Of a stretch of 64,000 bases of DNA, positions 1 through 7,821 are shown piece after piece (position 1 is the first letter of the stretch; each line of letters starts with the position of its first letter). The position numbers and the translations under genes were made by a program. Origin of the DNA: Lachnospiraceae bacterium (lineage in GTDB: Bacteria; Bacillota; Clostridia; Lachnospirales; Lachnospiraceae); the NCBI GenBank assembly GCA_021202335.1, contig JAJQDE010000061.1:1-64000 (forward strand), read 5' to 3'. The notes under the pieces are model-generated. The model worked only from the letters and a program-made list of their open reading frames with translations, made no database searches and was not told where the DNA came from.

Positions 1-1
1 A

Positions 2-2071
2 AGCAGTACGACGCCGGAAAGCAGTACAGAGGAAGAAAGCAGCAGTACGCCGGAAAGCAGCACAGAGGAAGAAAGCAGCACAACGCCGGAGAGTAGCAGT
101 ACGCCGGAAAGCAGTACAGAAGAAGAGAGCAGTACAGAAGAAGAGAGCAGCAGTACGCCGGAAAGCAGTACAGAAGAAGAAAGCAGTGCAGAGGAAGAGG
201 GTAGCACAGAGGAAAGCGGCACAGAGGAGGAAAGCAGCACAGAAGAAGAAAGCAGCACAGAAGAAGAAAGCTGCACAGAAGAAGAAAGCAGTACAGAAGA
301 AGAAAGCAGCACAGAGGAAAGCGGCACAGAGGAGGAAAGCAGCACAGAAGAAAGCAGTACGGATGAAAACATCGAGGACGATGCGAATTACTCTCAGGGT
401 ATATGGGCGGCATCTGTTTCGGATTACACCTACACAGGCTCCGCAATCAAGCCGACAGTCAGGGTATACAGCGGGACAACGCGCCTGACCTTGGGCACGG
501 ATTATACCGTTTCCTATAAGAACAACACCAATGCGGGTACGGCGTCTATTACGGTCAAAGGAAAGGGCAGCTATGCGGGTACGGACACGGTGGACTTTGC
601 AATCAATCCCGTAAACATCGAGGGCGAGGACATAACGGCGGACGGAATAACGCTTGCCTATAACGGAAAGACGCAGACGGCAAAGCCTGTTGTGTATTTT
701 GGAAGCAAAAAGCTTTCCGCCGGGAAGGACTACACCGTTTCGGGGAATACGCAGGCAAGCGTCGGGCAGTATGAGATAACCCTTACGGGCGCCGGCAATT
801 TCACCGGCAAAAGGACGCTGGATTTTGGGATTACCGATGCGACGCTGATAAGCAAGGCAAAGGTTTCAAAGATAGCGGCGAAAGCTTATACGGGAAGCGA
901 AATCACCCTGACCGACAGTGAGCTTGTCGTCAGTTACGGAAAAGAAACGCTTCAAAACGGCACGGATTACACCGTTTCCTATTCCGATAACGTCAACGCG
1001 GGCACGGCGACAGTTACCATAAAAGGCAAGGGAAACTATGCGGGCACGAAAAAGGCGGTATTCGTCATAACGGGCACGCCGATAAAGAGCGCGGAAGTGT
1101 CGGGGCTTTCAGATTTGGAATATACGGGAAGCGAGCAGATGCTTTCAGGGCTTACCCTGAAGGATAACGGGACTAAGCTTACCCTTGGCAGGGATTATAC
1201 GCTCTCATACGCAAACAATACAAAGGTGGGTAAGGCGACCATGACGATTACGGGAACGGGAGCATACAGCGGAAGCGTAAAGAAAAATTTCAAAATAACT
1301 GCACGGGAAATTTCCGACTGCAGCGTGTCCGTCGGAAGCAGCGCGCCATACAGCAAGGGCGGCGCGACGGCGGCTGTCAGCGTGTCATACAACGGGACGG
1401 CTCTTATCTTGGGTACGGACTATACTGTTTCTTATAAAAACAATAAGGCGGCGGGGAGTACGGCAACCGTGATTGTAAAAGGAAAAGGGAATTTCACGGG
1501 CGAGAAATCCGAGCAGTTTACCGTGACGAAAAAAGCGCTGTCGGACGTTATTATCAGCGTTCCCGACGTTGCGGCGTCTGACAAAGCGGGTAAGTGGATG
1601 AGCAAGCCCGTCCTTATCGACACCGACGGGAAGAAGCTTTCGGCGGGGAAGGATTACTCCGGCGAAATCGTATACAAAATATCGGGAAGCGACACAGCGC
1701 TGTCCGCAAAAGACACGCTGTCCGACATCGGTACAAAGATAACGGTGACGCTTAACGCAGCCGAAAACGGGAACTATACGGGTGAAGCCACCGCAACCTA
1801 CCGCATTACAAAGCAGAGCTTCGCAAAGGCGAAGATTACGGTAAAGCCGCAGAGCTATACCGGAAGCGCGGTGACGCTGACCGGCGACGACATCACCGTC
1901 ACGCTGGACGGAAAGACACTGACTTACGGAGCTGATTATGAGATAGTGGCGGACAGCTACCTGAATAACGTGAAGAAGGGAAAGGCAAGCGTTTACATTA
2001 GAGGTCTTGGCGCCTACGGCGGGACAAAGACCGTGAAGTTTACCATTACCGCAAGGACAATTCAATTTTAA
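2..2071 (+). CDS. Surface protein, 3' fragment: Ser/Thr/Glu repeat linker plus about seven Ig-like repeats
   Basis: The frame is open from base 2, so the true start lies before the window; an internal TTG at 491 is not the start. Residues 1-120 are a low-complexity linker of units such as SSTEEE and SSTPE. It is followed by about seven repeats of 60-85 residues, recognisable by YTGS, then a G-x-x-L-x-x-GTDYTVSY core, then NAGTATVTIKGKGNYxGT. These resemble Ig-like beta-sandwich repeats common in secreted proteins of Clostridia. The protein ends at the last repeat (ARTIQF) with no visible LPXTG or membrane anchor, so attachment, if any, must lie upstream. The linker DNA is made of near-identical 15- and 18-bp units and could change length in frame. 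A role in adhesion or matrix is inference. A strong terminator follows, so this gene is transcriptionally separate from the glycan genes downstream. Confidence 0.85.
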   Translation, partial: SSTTPESSTEEESSSTPESSTEEESSTTPESSSTPESSTEEESSTEEESSSTPESSTEEESSAEEEGSTEESGTEEESSTEEESSTEEESCTEEESSTEEESSTEESGTEEESSTEESSTDENIEDDANYSQGIWAASVSDYTYTGSAIKPTVRVYSGTTRLTLGTDYTVSYKNNTNAGTASITVKGKGSYAGTDTVDFAINPVNIEGEDITADGITLAYNGKTQTAKPVVYFGSKKLSAGKDYTVSGNTQASVGQYEITLTGAGNFTGKRTLDFGITDATLISKAKVSKIAAKAYTGSEITLTDSELVVSYGKETLQNGTDYTVSYSDNVNAGTATVTIKGKGNYAGTKKAVFVITGTPIKSAEVSGLSDLEYTGSEQMLSGLTLKDNGTKLTLGRDYTLSYANNTKVGKATMTITGTGAYSGSVKKNFKITAREISDCSVSVGSSAPYSKGGATAAVSVSYNGTALILGTDYTVSYKNNKAAGSTATVIVKGKGNFTGEKSEQFTVTKKALSDVIISVPDVAASDKAGKWMSKPVLIDTDGKKLSAGKDYSGEIVYKISGSDTALSAKDTLSDIGTKITVTLNAAENGNYTGEATATYRITKQSFAKAKITVKPQSYTGSAVTLTGDDITVTLDGKTLTYGADYEIVADSYLNNVKKGKASVYIRGLGAYGGTKTVKFTITARTIQF

Positions 2072-2074
2072 CTG

Positions 2075-2115
2075 AAATCAGCACCACCGGCTATGCAGGT
2101 GGTGCTGATTTTTAC
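2075..2115 (+). terminator. Rho-independent terminator
   Basis: The arms at 2075-2088 and 2098-2111 form a stem of about 13-14 bp (core ATCAGCACCACC pairing with GGTGGTGCTGAT), with a 9-nt loop and a T-rich tail. It begins four bases after the TAA of the repeat protein and separates it from the pse genes. Confidence 0.92.
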
Positions 2116-2193
2116 ATATTTTTCCGCGCATAAGGAACACTATATTTACAGTCCCACGCTGTCATGGTTTTGCGTGTTTTGCGGCAATCGGTT

Positions 2194-2222
2194 TTGACGT
2201 TTGTGCAGACATGTGGTAAAAT
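2194..2222 (+). promoter_or_regulatory. Sigma-A-like promoter for the pse operon
   Basis: A -35 box TTGACG (2194-2199), a 17-bp spacer and a -10 box TAAAAT (2217-2222), preceded by TG at 2214-2215 (extended -10). It lies about 30 bp before the pseB start and downstream of the terminator, so it probably drives pseB and the tightly packed genes after it. Confidence 0.7.
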
Positions 2223-2253
2223 AATGTATCATTATATTTTGGAGGAAACGTAT

Positions 2254-3249
2254 ATGCTGTTGGACGATAAGACGATATTGATAACGGGCGGCACCGGCTC
2301 ATTTGGTCATTGCTTTACAAAATACGTGCTGGAAAATTATAATCCCAAGAAGCTTATAATTTATTCAAGGGATGAATTTAAGCAGTGGATGATGGCAAAT
2401 GAATTTGAGCGTTACAAGGACAGGCTCCGCTTTTTTATTGGCGATGTGCGCGACTATGAGCGCATGAAGCGCGCCTTTGAGGGCGTGGACTTTGTTATTC
2501 ACGCGGCGGCGATGAAGCAGGTGCCCGCGTGCGAGTACAATCCGAACGAGGCGATAAAGACCAACGTAAACGGCGCGCAGAATATTATCGAAGCGGCGCT
2601 GAACACGGGAGTCAAAAAGGTGGTGGCGCTTTCGACGGACAAGGCGGTCAATCCGGTAAATCTGTACGGCGGCACGAAGCTTGTGTCGGATAAGCTCTTT
2701 ATCGCGGCAAATGCTTACTGCGGCGGCAGGGATTTGAGCTTTTCCATCGTAAGATACGGAAACGTGGCGGGCAGCAGAGGCTCCGTCATTCCCTTCTTCG
2801 GACAGCTTATCCGTGAGGGGGCAGAGGAGCTGCCGATTACGGATTACAGAATGACGCGTTTCTGGATTAGCCTTACGGAAGGCGTAAAGCTTGTAATCAA
2901 GGCACTTGAGGAAGCGAAGGGCGGCGAAACCTTTATCAGCAAAATCCCGTCGTTTAAGGTGACTGACCTTGCGGAGGCGATGGCGCCCGGGATAAGGACG
3001 GTGGAAACGGGAATCCGTCCGGGTGAAAAGCTCCATGAGGTGATGGTTACGGCGGAAGATTCAATGACGACCTATGAATATGATAAGCACTTTATCATTT
3101 ATCCGCAGATGTTTTGGCAGGAGTCAAAGCGTCCCAATCCGAGCGGAAGGAAGGTTGAGGACGGCTTCTCGTATTCATCGGGCAGTAATACGCAGTGGCT
3201 TACTGTTGAACAGATCAGAGAGCTTTTAAAAACGGACTTGCATGATTAA
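2254..3249 (+). CDS. pseB: UDP-N-acetylglucosamine 4,6-dehydratase (inverting), PseB
   Basis: First step of pseudaminic acid synthesis: converts UDP-GlcNAc to UDP-2-acetamido-2,6-dideoxy-beta-L-arabino-hexos-4-ulose in the cytoplasm. The 331-aa length fits the soluble short-chain dehydrogenase form. A Rossmann motif TGGTGSFG lies near residue 11, AAAMKQVP near 84, TDK at 128-130, and the Y-xxx-K pair is Y138/K142. ATG 2254 is chosen because GGAGG sits at 2241 and the protein then begins directly before the Rossmann strand; the open frame extends 30 codons further up without a ribosome site. First gene of a run continuing through pseC, pseF, pseI and the pseH-pseG fusion, which supports the Pse rather than a capsule CapD assignment. 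Confidence 0.93.
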   Translation: MLLDDKTILITGGTGSFGHCFTKYVLENYNPKKLIIYSRDEFKQWMMANEFERYKDRLRFFIGDVRDYERMKRAFEGVDFVIHAAAMKQVPACEYNPNEAIKTNVNGAQNIIEAALNTGVKKVVALSTDKAVNPVNLYGGTKLVSDKLFIAANAYCGGRDLSFSIVRYGNVAGSRGSVIPFFGQLIREGAEELPITDYRMTRFWISLTEGVKLVIKALEEAKGGETFISKIPSFKVTDLAEAMAPGIRTVETGIRPGEKLHEVMVTAEDSMTTYEYDKHFIIYPQMFWQESKRPNPSGRKVEDGFSYSSGSNTQWLTVEQIRELLKTDLHD

Positions 3250-3285
3250 TTGGGAACAGAGTCAGCAGAATGGGGGGAAAGAACG

Positions 3286-4479
3286 GTGGAAAAACCGGCG
3301 ATAGAGGGCGGCGTTCCCGTTAGGGAAACAAAGCTGTTTTATGGACATCAGTTTATTGACGAGGCGGATGTGGCGGCGGTGACAGAGGTGCTCACGAGCG
3401 ATTATCTCACCTGCGGCCCAAAGGTGGAGGAGCTTGAGCAAAAGCTCTGTGCGCTCACGGGTGCAAAGCATGCCGTGGTGTGCAGCAACGGCACGGCGGC
3501 GCTTCACATTGCGGCGCTTGCGGCGGGAGTCGGAGAGGGCGACGAGGTGATTACGACGCCGATAACCTTTGCGGCGTCCGCAAACTGCGAGCTGTACTGC
3601 GGCGCGCGTCCGGTGTTTGCGGACATCAATCCGCGGACATACAATATCAGCCCCGAAAGCGTGGCGGAAAAGCTTACCGACCGGACAAGGGCAGTCGTGG
3701 CGGTTGATTTTACGGGGCAGGCGGTGGAGCTTGAGCCGCTGCTTAAGCTCTGCCATGAGCGCGGCGTGGTTCTGATAGAGGACGGCGCTCATTCGATTGG
3801 AACAAAATACAAGGGCAGACCCGTGGGAAGCATTGCGGACATGACTACATTCAGCTTTCATCCGGTAAAGACCGTGACGGGCGGCGAGGGCGGCGCGGTG
3901 CTCACTAACGACGACAGGCTTTATGAGCGTCTTGTGCTTTTCCGCTCGCACGGCATTACAAGGAAGCCTGCGCTTTTGGAGCGCGAGCCGCACGGGCCGT
4001 GGTATTACGAGCAGATTGATTTGGGCTATAATTATAGGATTACGGACATTCAGTGCGCGCTGATTTTAAGCCAGTTGGACAAGCTGTCCCGTTTTTCGGC
4101 GCGGCGAAAGGAAATTGTCGCGCGCTATGATGAGGCGTTTCGCAGGATGCCGGAGCTTTTTGTCCAGGAGGAAATCAGGGAGTCGGACACGACAAGGCAT
4201 CTGTACATCCTGCGTATCGTGCCGGAGCGGCTTCGCATTGACAGAAAGGGCTTTTTTGAAGCGCTTGCGGCGGAAAACATATGCTGCAACGTACACTATA
4301 TTCCGGTGTATTGGCATCCGTATTATGAGCGCCTTGGCTATCGCAGAGGGCTTTGCCCGAACGCGGAGAAGCTTTACAACGAGATATTGAGCCTGCCGCT
4401 TTATTATTCGCTTAATGACAGCGATGTGGAGGACGTGATTGCGGCGGTGAAAAGGATTGTGGACTACTATAGGAAATAA
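3286..4479 (+). CDS. pseC: UDP-4-amino-4,6-dideoxy-N-acetyl-beta-L-altrosamine transaminase, PseC
   Basis: PLP-dependent DegT/DnrJ/EryC1 aminotransferase of 397 aa. It adds an amino group at C4 of the PseB product, with glutamate as the usual donor. Visible motifs are GPKVEELEQ, CSNGTAALHIAAL (phosphate/PLP site), EDGAHSIG, and the Schiff-base lysine in FHPVKTVTGGEGG (about K195). A GTG at 3286 is taken as the start because a GGGGGG run ends about 9 bases upstream. The TTG at 3250, directly after the pseB stop, has no ribosome site. Position second in the pse operon matches the pathway order. Confidence 0.92.
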   Translation: MEKPAIEGGVPVRETKLFYGHQFIDEADVAAVTEVLTSDYLTCGPKVEELEQKLCALTGAKHAVVCSNGTAALHIAALAAGVGEGDEVITTPITFAASANCELYCGARPVFADINPRTYNISPESVAEKLTDRTRAVVAVDFTGQAVELEPLLKLCHERGVVLIEDGAHSIGTKYKGRPVGSIADMTTFSFHPVKTVTGGEGGAVLTNDDRLYERLVLFRSHGITRKPALLEREPHGPWYYEQIDLGYNYRITDIQCALILSQLDKLSRFSARRKEIVARYDEAFRRMPELFVQEEIRESDTTRHLYILRIVPERLRIDRKGFFEALAAENICCNVHYIPVYWHPYYERLGYRRGLCPNAEKLYNEILSLPLYYSLNDSDVEDVIAAVKRIVDYYRK

Positions 4480-4512
4480 GGTTTACGAAGCCGTGCCGGA
4501 ATGGAGATTATT

Positions 4513-5202
4513 ATGAAAAGCGTAGCAGTTATAACAGCAAGAGGCGGCAGTAAGCGTATTCCGCGCAAAAACATAAAGCCGTTTTTGGGAAAGCCGATTT
4601 TGGAGTACAGCATAGAGGCGGCGCTTGCGGCGGACATGTTTCATGAGGTCATGGTGTCGACCGACGACGAGGAGATTGCCGCAGTGGCAAAGCGCGCGGG
4701 AGCGAAGGTTCCGTTTATGCGCAGCCAAAAGGCGTCGGACGATTTTGCGACGACGGCGGACGTGATAGACGAGGTGCTTTGCGCCTATGAAAGGATAGGA
4801 ATGAGCTTCGGGTATGTATGCTGCATCTATCCGACTGCCCCGTTTGTGACGGCAAACGCCATCAAAACGGCGATGATGCTTTTGGAGCAGGAGCAGGCGG
4901 ACAGTGTGATTCCGGTGGTGAAATTCTCATTCCCGCCGCAGAGGGGTGTGGTCATTGAGGACGGCAGGCTTGCGCCGAAGTGGAAAGAGTGTATGAACAT
5001 GCGCTCACAGGATTTGGAGCCGCTGTATCATGACTGCGGGCAGTTTTACTGCCTGAACGCGGCAAGCTTCCGAAAGCAGAAGGCAATCTGGATGGAGAAG
5101 TCCGTGCCGTTCATTCAGGACCCTATGACGGTGCAGGACATTGACACGCTGGAGGACTGGAAGCTTGCGGAAATGAAGTACAGGCTGCTGTACATGGACT
5201 AA
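4513..5202 (+). CDS. pseF: CMP-pseudaminic acid cytidylyltransferase, PseF
   Basis: Activates pseudaminic acid with CTP to give CMP-Pse, the glycosyl donor. The 229-aa protein starts with the nucleotidyltransferase signature AVITARGGSKRIPRKNIKPF, followed by KPILEYSIEAA, STDDEEIA and the IYPTAPF segment typical of the NeuA/PseF family. Start ATG 4513 has GGAG at 4503-4506. An earlier in-frame ATG (4501) overlaps this ribosome site and lacks one of its own. This double-ATG arrangement recurs at 17742, 33543 and 51051. The gene lies between pseC and pseI, which favours Pse over legionaminic or sialic acid. Confidence 0.92.
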   Translation: MKSVAVITARGGSKRIPRKNIKPFLGKPILEYSIEAALAADMFHEVMVSTDDEEIAAVAKRAGAKVPFMRSQKASDDFATTADVIDEVLCAYERIGMSFGYVCCIYPTAPFVTANAIKTAMMLLEQEQADSVIPVVKFSFPPQRGVVIEDGRLAPKWKECMNMRSQDLEPLYHDCGQFYCLNAASFRKQKAIWMEKSVPFIQDPMTVQDIDTLEDWKLAEMKYRLLYMD

Positions 5203-5218
5203 GCGGAAAAGAGGGATT

Positions 5219-6295
5219 ATGAGCATGCAGATAAGCATAAACGGCAGACCGGTCGGCGACGGCGCTCCGGCGTATATTATCGCGGAGATGTCCGGCAATC
5301 ATGCAGGAAGCAGGGAACGCGCCCTTGAAATCATTAACGCGGCAAAGGAGGCGGGCGCGGACTGCATTAAAATACAGACCTATACGGCGGATACGATGAC
5401 GCTGGACTGCCATAACGAATATTTTAATATCGGCAGGGGAACCTGGGAGGGAGAAAATCTGTATTCCCTCTATCAAAAGGCGCATACGCCGTGGGAATGG
5501 CAGGAGGAGCTGCGCGACGAGGCGGCGCGTGTGGGGATTGACTTTCTGTCCACGCCGTTTGACAATACCTCGGTGGATTTTCTTGAGGGGCTTGGCGTAA
5601 GCTTTTACAAGCTTGCCTCCTTTGAGCTTGTGGACATACCGCTGATAGAGTACATCGCGTCGAAGCAGAAGCCGATTATCATGTCGACCGGAATGGGAAC
5701 GCCCGAGGAAATAGGCGAGGCGGTCAATGCCGTCTATTCCACGGGGAACAGGCGGCTTGCGCTGATGAAGTGCGTGAGCGCCTACCCGGCAAAGAGCGAG
5801 GAAATGAACCTGCGCACCATTTCGGATTTGAAAAGGCGGTTTGATATCCCGGTGGGGCTTTCCGACCATTCGATGGGGAGCTTCGGCGCGTCAACGGCGG
5901 TCGCAATGGGCGCTAATATCATAGAGAAGCACTTTTGCATAAGCCGCGCGGTTAAAAATCCCGACTCCACGTTCTCAATGGAGCCTGACGAGTTCAGGAA
6001 AATGGTGGAGAGCGTGCGCGAGGTTGAAAAAGCGATGGGCAGCGTAACCTATGGCGTATCGCCGCAGGAGGAGTCAAACGCGTGCTTTCGCCGTTCGCTC
6101 TTTGTGGTGGAGGATATCAGGGAGGGCGAGGCGCTCACGCCTGAAAATATCAGGAGCATCCGTCCCGCATACGGCTTAAAGCCAAAGTATTACAAGGCGG
6201 TTTTGGGCAAAAGGGCGGCGTGCGATTTAAAGCGCGGAACGCCGCTTGCGCCTGAGTATGTGGAGGGCTTTGAAGGTGATGGGCTTAGCTTTTAG
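5219..6295 (+). CDS. pseI: Pseudaminic acid synthase, PseI
   Basis: NeuB-family synthase of 358 aa condensing 2,4-diacetamido-2,4,6-trideoxy-L-altrose with phosphoenolpyruvate to give pseudaminic acid. The N-terminal TIM-barrel begins with YIIAEMSGNHAGS, the metal and substrate region includes KIQTYTADTMTLD (a PseI-type signature), then STPFDNTSVDFLE and LSDHSMG. The C-terminal 60 or so residues form a SAF (antifreeze-like) domain (RRSLFVVEDIREGEALT). GAGGG at 5211 precedes ATG 5219. Its 3' end overlaps the next gene by 17 bp, implying translational coupling. Confidence 0.93.
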   Translation: MSMQISINGRPVGDGAPAYIIAEMSGNHAGSRERALEIINAAKEAGADCIKIQTYTADTMTLDCHNEYFNIGRGTWEGENLYSLYQKAHTPWEWQEELRDEAARVGIDFLSTPFDNTSVDFLEGLGVSFYKLASFELVDIPLIEYIASKQKPIIMSTGMGTPEEIGEAVNAVYSTGNRRLALMKCVSAYPAKSEEMNLRTISDLKRRFDIPVGLSDHSMGSFGASTAVAMGANIIEKHFCISRAVKNPDSTFSMEPDEFRKMVESVREVEKAMGSVTYGVSPQEESNACFRRSLFVVEDIREGEALTPENIRSIRPAYGLKPKYYKAVLGKRAACDLKRGTPLAPEYVEGFEGDGLSF

Positions 6296-7820
6296 AAAAG
6301 TGCGTCCGTCGGACGTTGATCTGCTGTACGAGTGGGCAAACGACAAGGCGGTGCGCGCCAATTCCTTTAATACGGAGCAGATACCGTATGAAAGCCATGT
6401 GAAATGGTTTGCGGGCATTTTGGACGCGGAAACGGTGTATCAGTATATTTTGTGTGAGGACGGTATTCCGGTGGGGCAGCTGCGGCTAAACACAGACGGG
6501 GAAAATGCCGTCATAAGCTTTTCGGTTTCCCCCGAAAGGCGCGGGGAGGGGCTTGGAAGCGCGATGCTTAAAATGCTGCCGGAGCAGATAAGGAAGGATA
6601 AAATAACAGGAGTCACTAAATTGACGGGCATGGTAAAGCGCGAAAATGCGGCGTCGGCGGCAGCCTTTGAAAAATGCGGATATACAAGGCGGGAAAGACC
6701 GGAATGTCTTGAATTTACGTATTGCCCGGAACCTTGGTTATATATTCGCGCCGACGGCAATGCCGAAATAGGAATGGGACATATAATGCGCTGCCTTTCG
6801 ATAGCGGAGGCAGTGTGTGAGATAAAGAGCGGAAGCAATGAAAAACCGGTGTTTCTTACCGCAGATTCGGGCTGTGCGGATTTGATACGGGAGCGCGGCT
6901 TTGCGGTGGAGATACTGGGGACGGATTTTCGCGACATGCACTCGGAGCTGCCCGTCTTAAAGAGGCTGCTGCCGAAGGAGCGCGCCTTGGTGATTTTGGT
7001 CGACAGCTATCAGGCGGACAGCGGATATTTTGATATGCTCAACGGCATATCAGAGCTTGTGCATACGGCGTGCCTTGAGGATATGGGACAGCCATATCCC
7101 GCAGAGCTTCTGATAAATTATAATATCTATGCGCCGGTGCTTAGCGGCTGCTACCGGACAGGCAAAAAACCGTTGGCGACGCTTCTCGGCGCGGAGTACA
7201 TACCGCTCCGGAAAGCGTTCCGGGAGGATGCGGAGTACAAGGTCAGAGATAACGTAACAAATGTTATGATTATTACGGGCGGAAGCGACCCGTATTTTGC
7301 ATCGGACGCTTTTTTGAGCGCGTTTTTGGCGGAGCAAAAGCTTAGCCCGGATAAAATAACGTGGCATATTGTAAGCGGACCGTTCAATGCATTTGCCGAC
7401 AGGCTCCGAGAAAAATACAGATGTTATGAAAACGTGATCATACATGAAGGGCTGAAGGATTTAAAGCCGCTGATGAAGGAGTGCGACGTGGCGCTTACCG
7501 CGGCGGGAAGCACGGTTTACGAGCTTAGTGCGCCGGGCGTGCCGATGCTGGTGTTTTATTTTGCCGAAAATCAAAGGCAGGGAGCGCAGGAGCTTGCAAG
7601 GCGGACGGATATCGTGAACGCGGGCTGCTTTTGCGATGACGCTGAGGCGGTGGTGCAGAGGGCTGCCCTGACGCTCCGAAAATGCGTTTCTGACAGGAAT
7701 TACAGAGAGCTGCTGCACAGGCAGGAGCGGGAGCTTGTGGACGGAAAGGGCGCGGAGCGGATTGCCGCGGCTCTTTTGGGTCTGACGCTTTGTAATGGGG
7801 ATTATACAGAGGAGGCTTGA
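6279..7820 (+). CDS. PseH-PseG fusion: GNAT N-acetyltransferase plus UDP-sugar hydrolase
   Basis: A 513-aa two-domain protein supplying the two pse steps missing from the rest of the operon. Residues 1-150 are a GNAT domain (RKVRPSDVDLLYEWAND, then the acetyl-CoA loop RRGEGLGSAM), likely acetylating the 4-amino group made by PseC. Residues 152-513 are PseG-like (RADGNAEIGMGHIMRCLSIA, with catalytic-type His near 168; LTAAGSTVYE near the C-terminus), removing UDP before PseI acts. GNAT-PseG fusions are known in Firmicutes. Here the acetyltransferase comes first, matching reaction order. Start ATG 6279 (or GTG 6276) follows GGAGGG at 6262; the open frame begins at 6246 inside pseI. Domain calls are strong; substrate is inferred from context. 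Confidence 0.87.
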   Translation: MGLAFRKVRPSDVDLLYEWANDKAVRANSFNTEQIPYESHVKWFAGILDAETVYQYILCEDGIPVGQLRLNTDGENAVISFSVSPERRGEGLGSAMLKMLPEQIRKDKITGVTKLTGMVKRENAASAAAFEKCGYTRRERPECLEFTYCPEPWLYIRADGNAEIGMGHIMRCLSIAEAVCEIKSGSNEKPVFLTADSGCADLIRERGFAVEILGTDFRDMHSELPVLKRLLPKERALVILVDSYQADSGYFDMLNGISELVHTACLEDMGQPYPAELLINYNIYAPVLSGCYRTGKKPLATLLGAEYIPLRKAFREDAEYKVRDNVTNVMIITGGSDPYFASDAFLSAFLAEQKLSPDKITWHIVSGPFNAFADRLREKYRCYENVIIHEGLKDLKPLMKECDVALTAAGSTVYELSAPGVPMLVFYFAENQRQGAQELARRTDIVNAGCFCDDAEAVVQRAALTLRKCVSDRNYRELLHRQERELVDGKGAERIAAALLGLTLCNGDYTEEA

Positions 7821-7821
7821 T

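Noticed and set aside
186..488. 100-aa Lys/Ala/Gln-rich reading frame in the first repeat region
   Set aside because: It is an out-of-frame reading of the SSTEEE-coding repeat; the true frame is open from base 2 through 2071.
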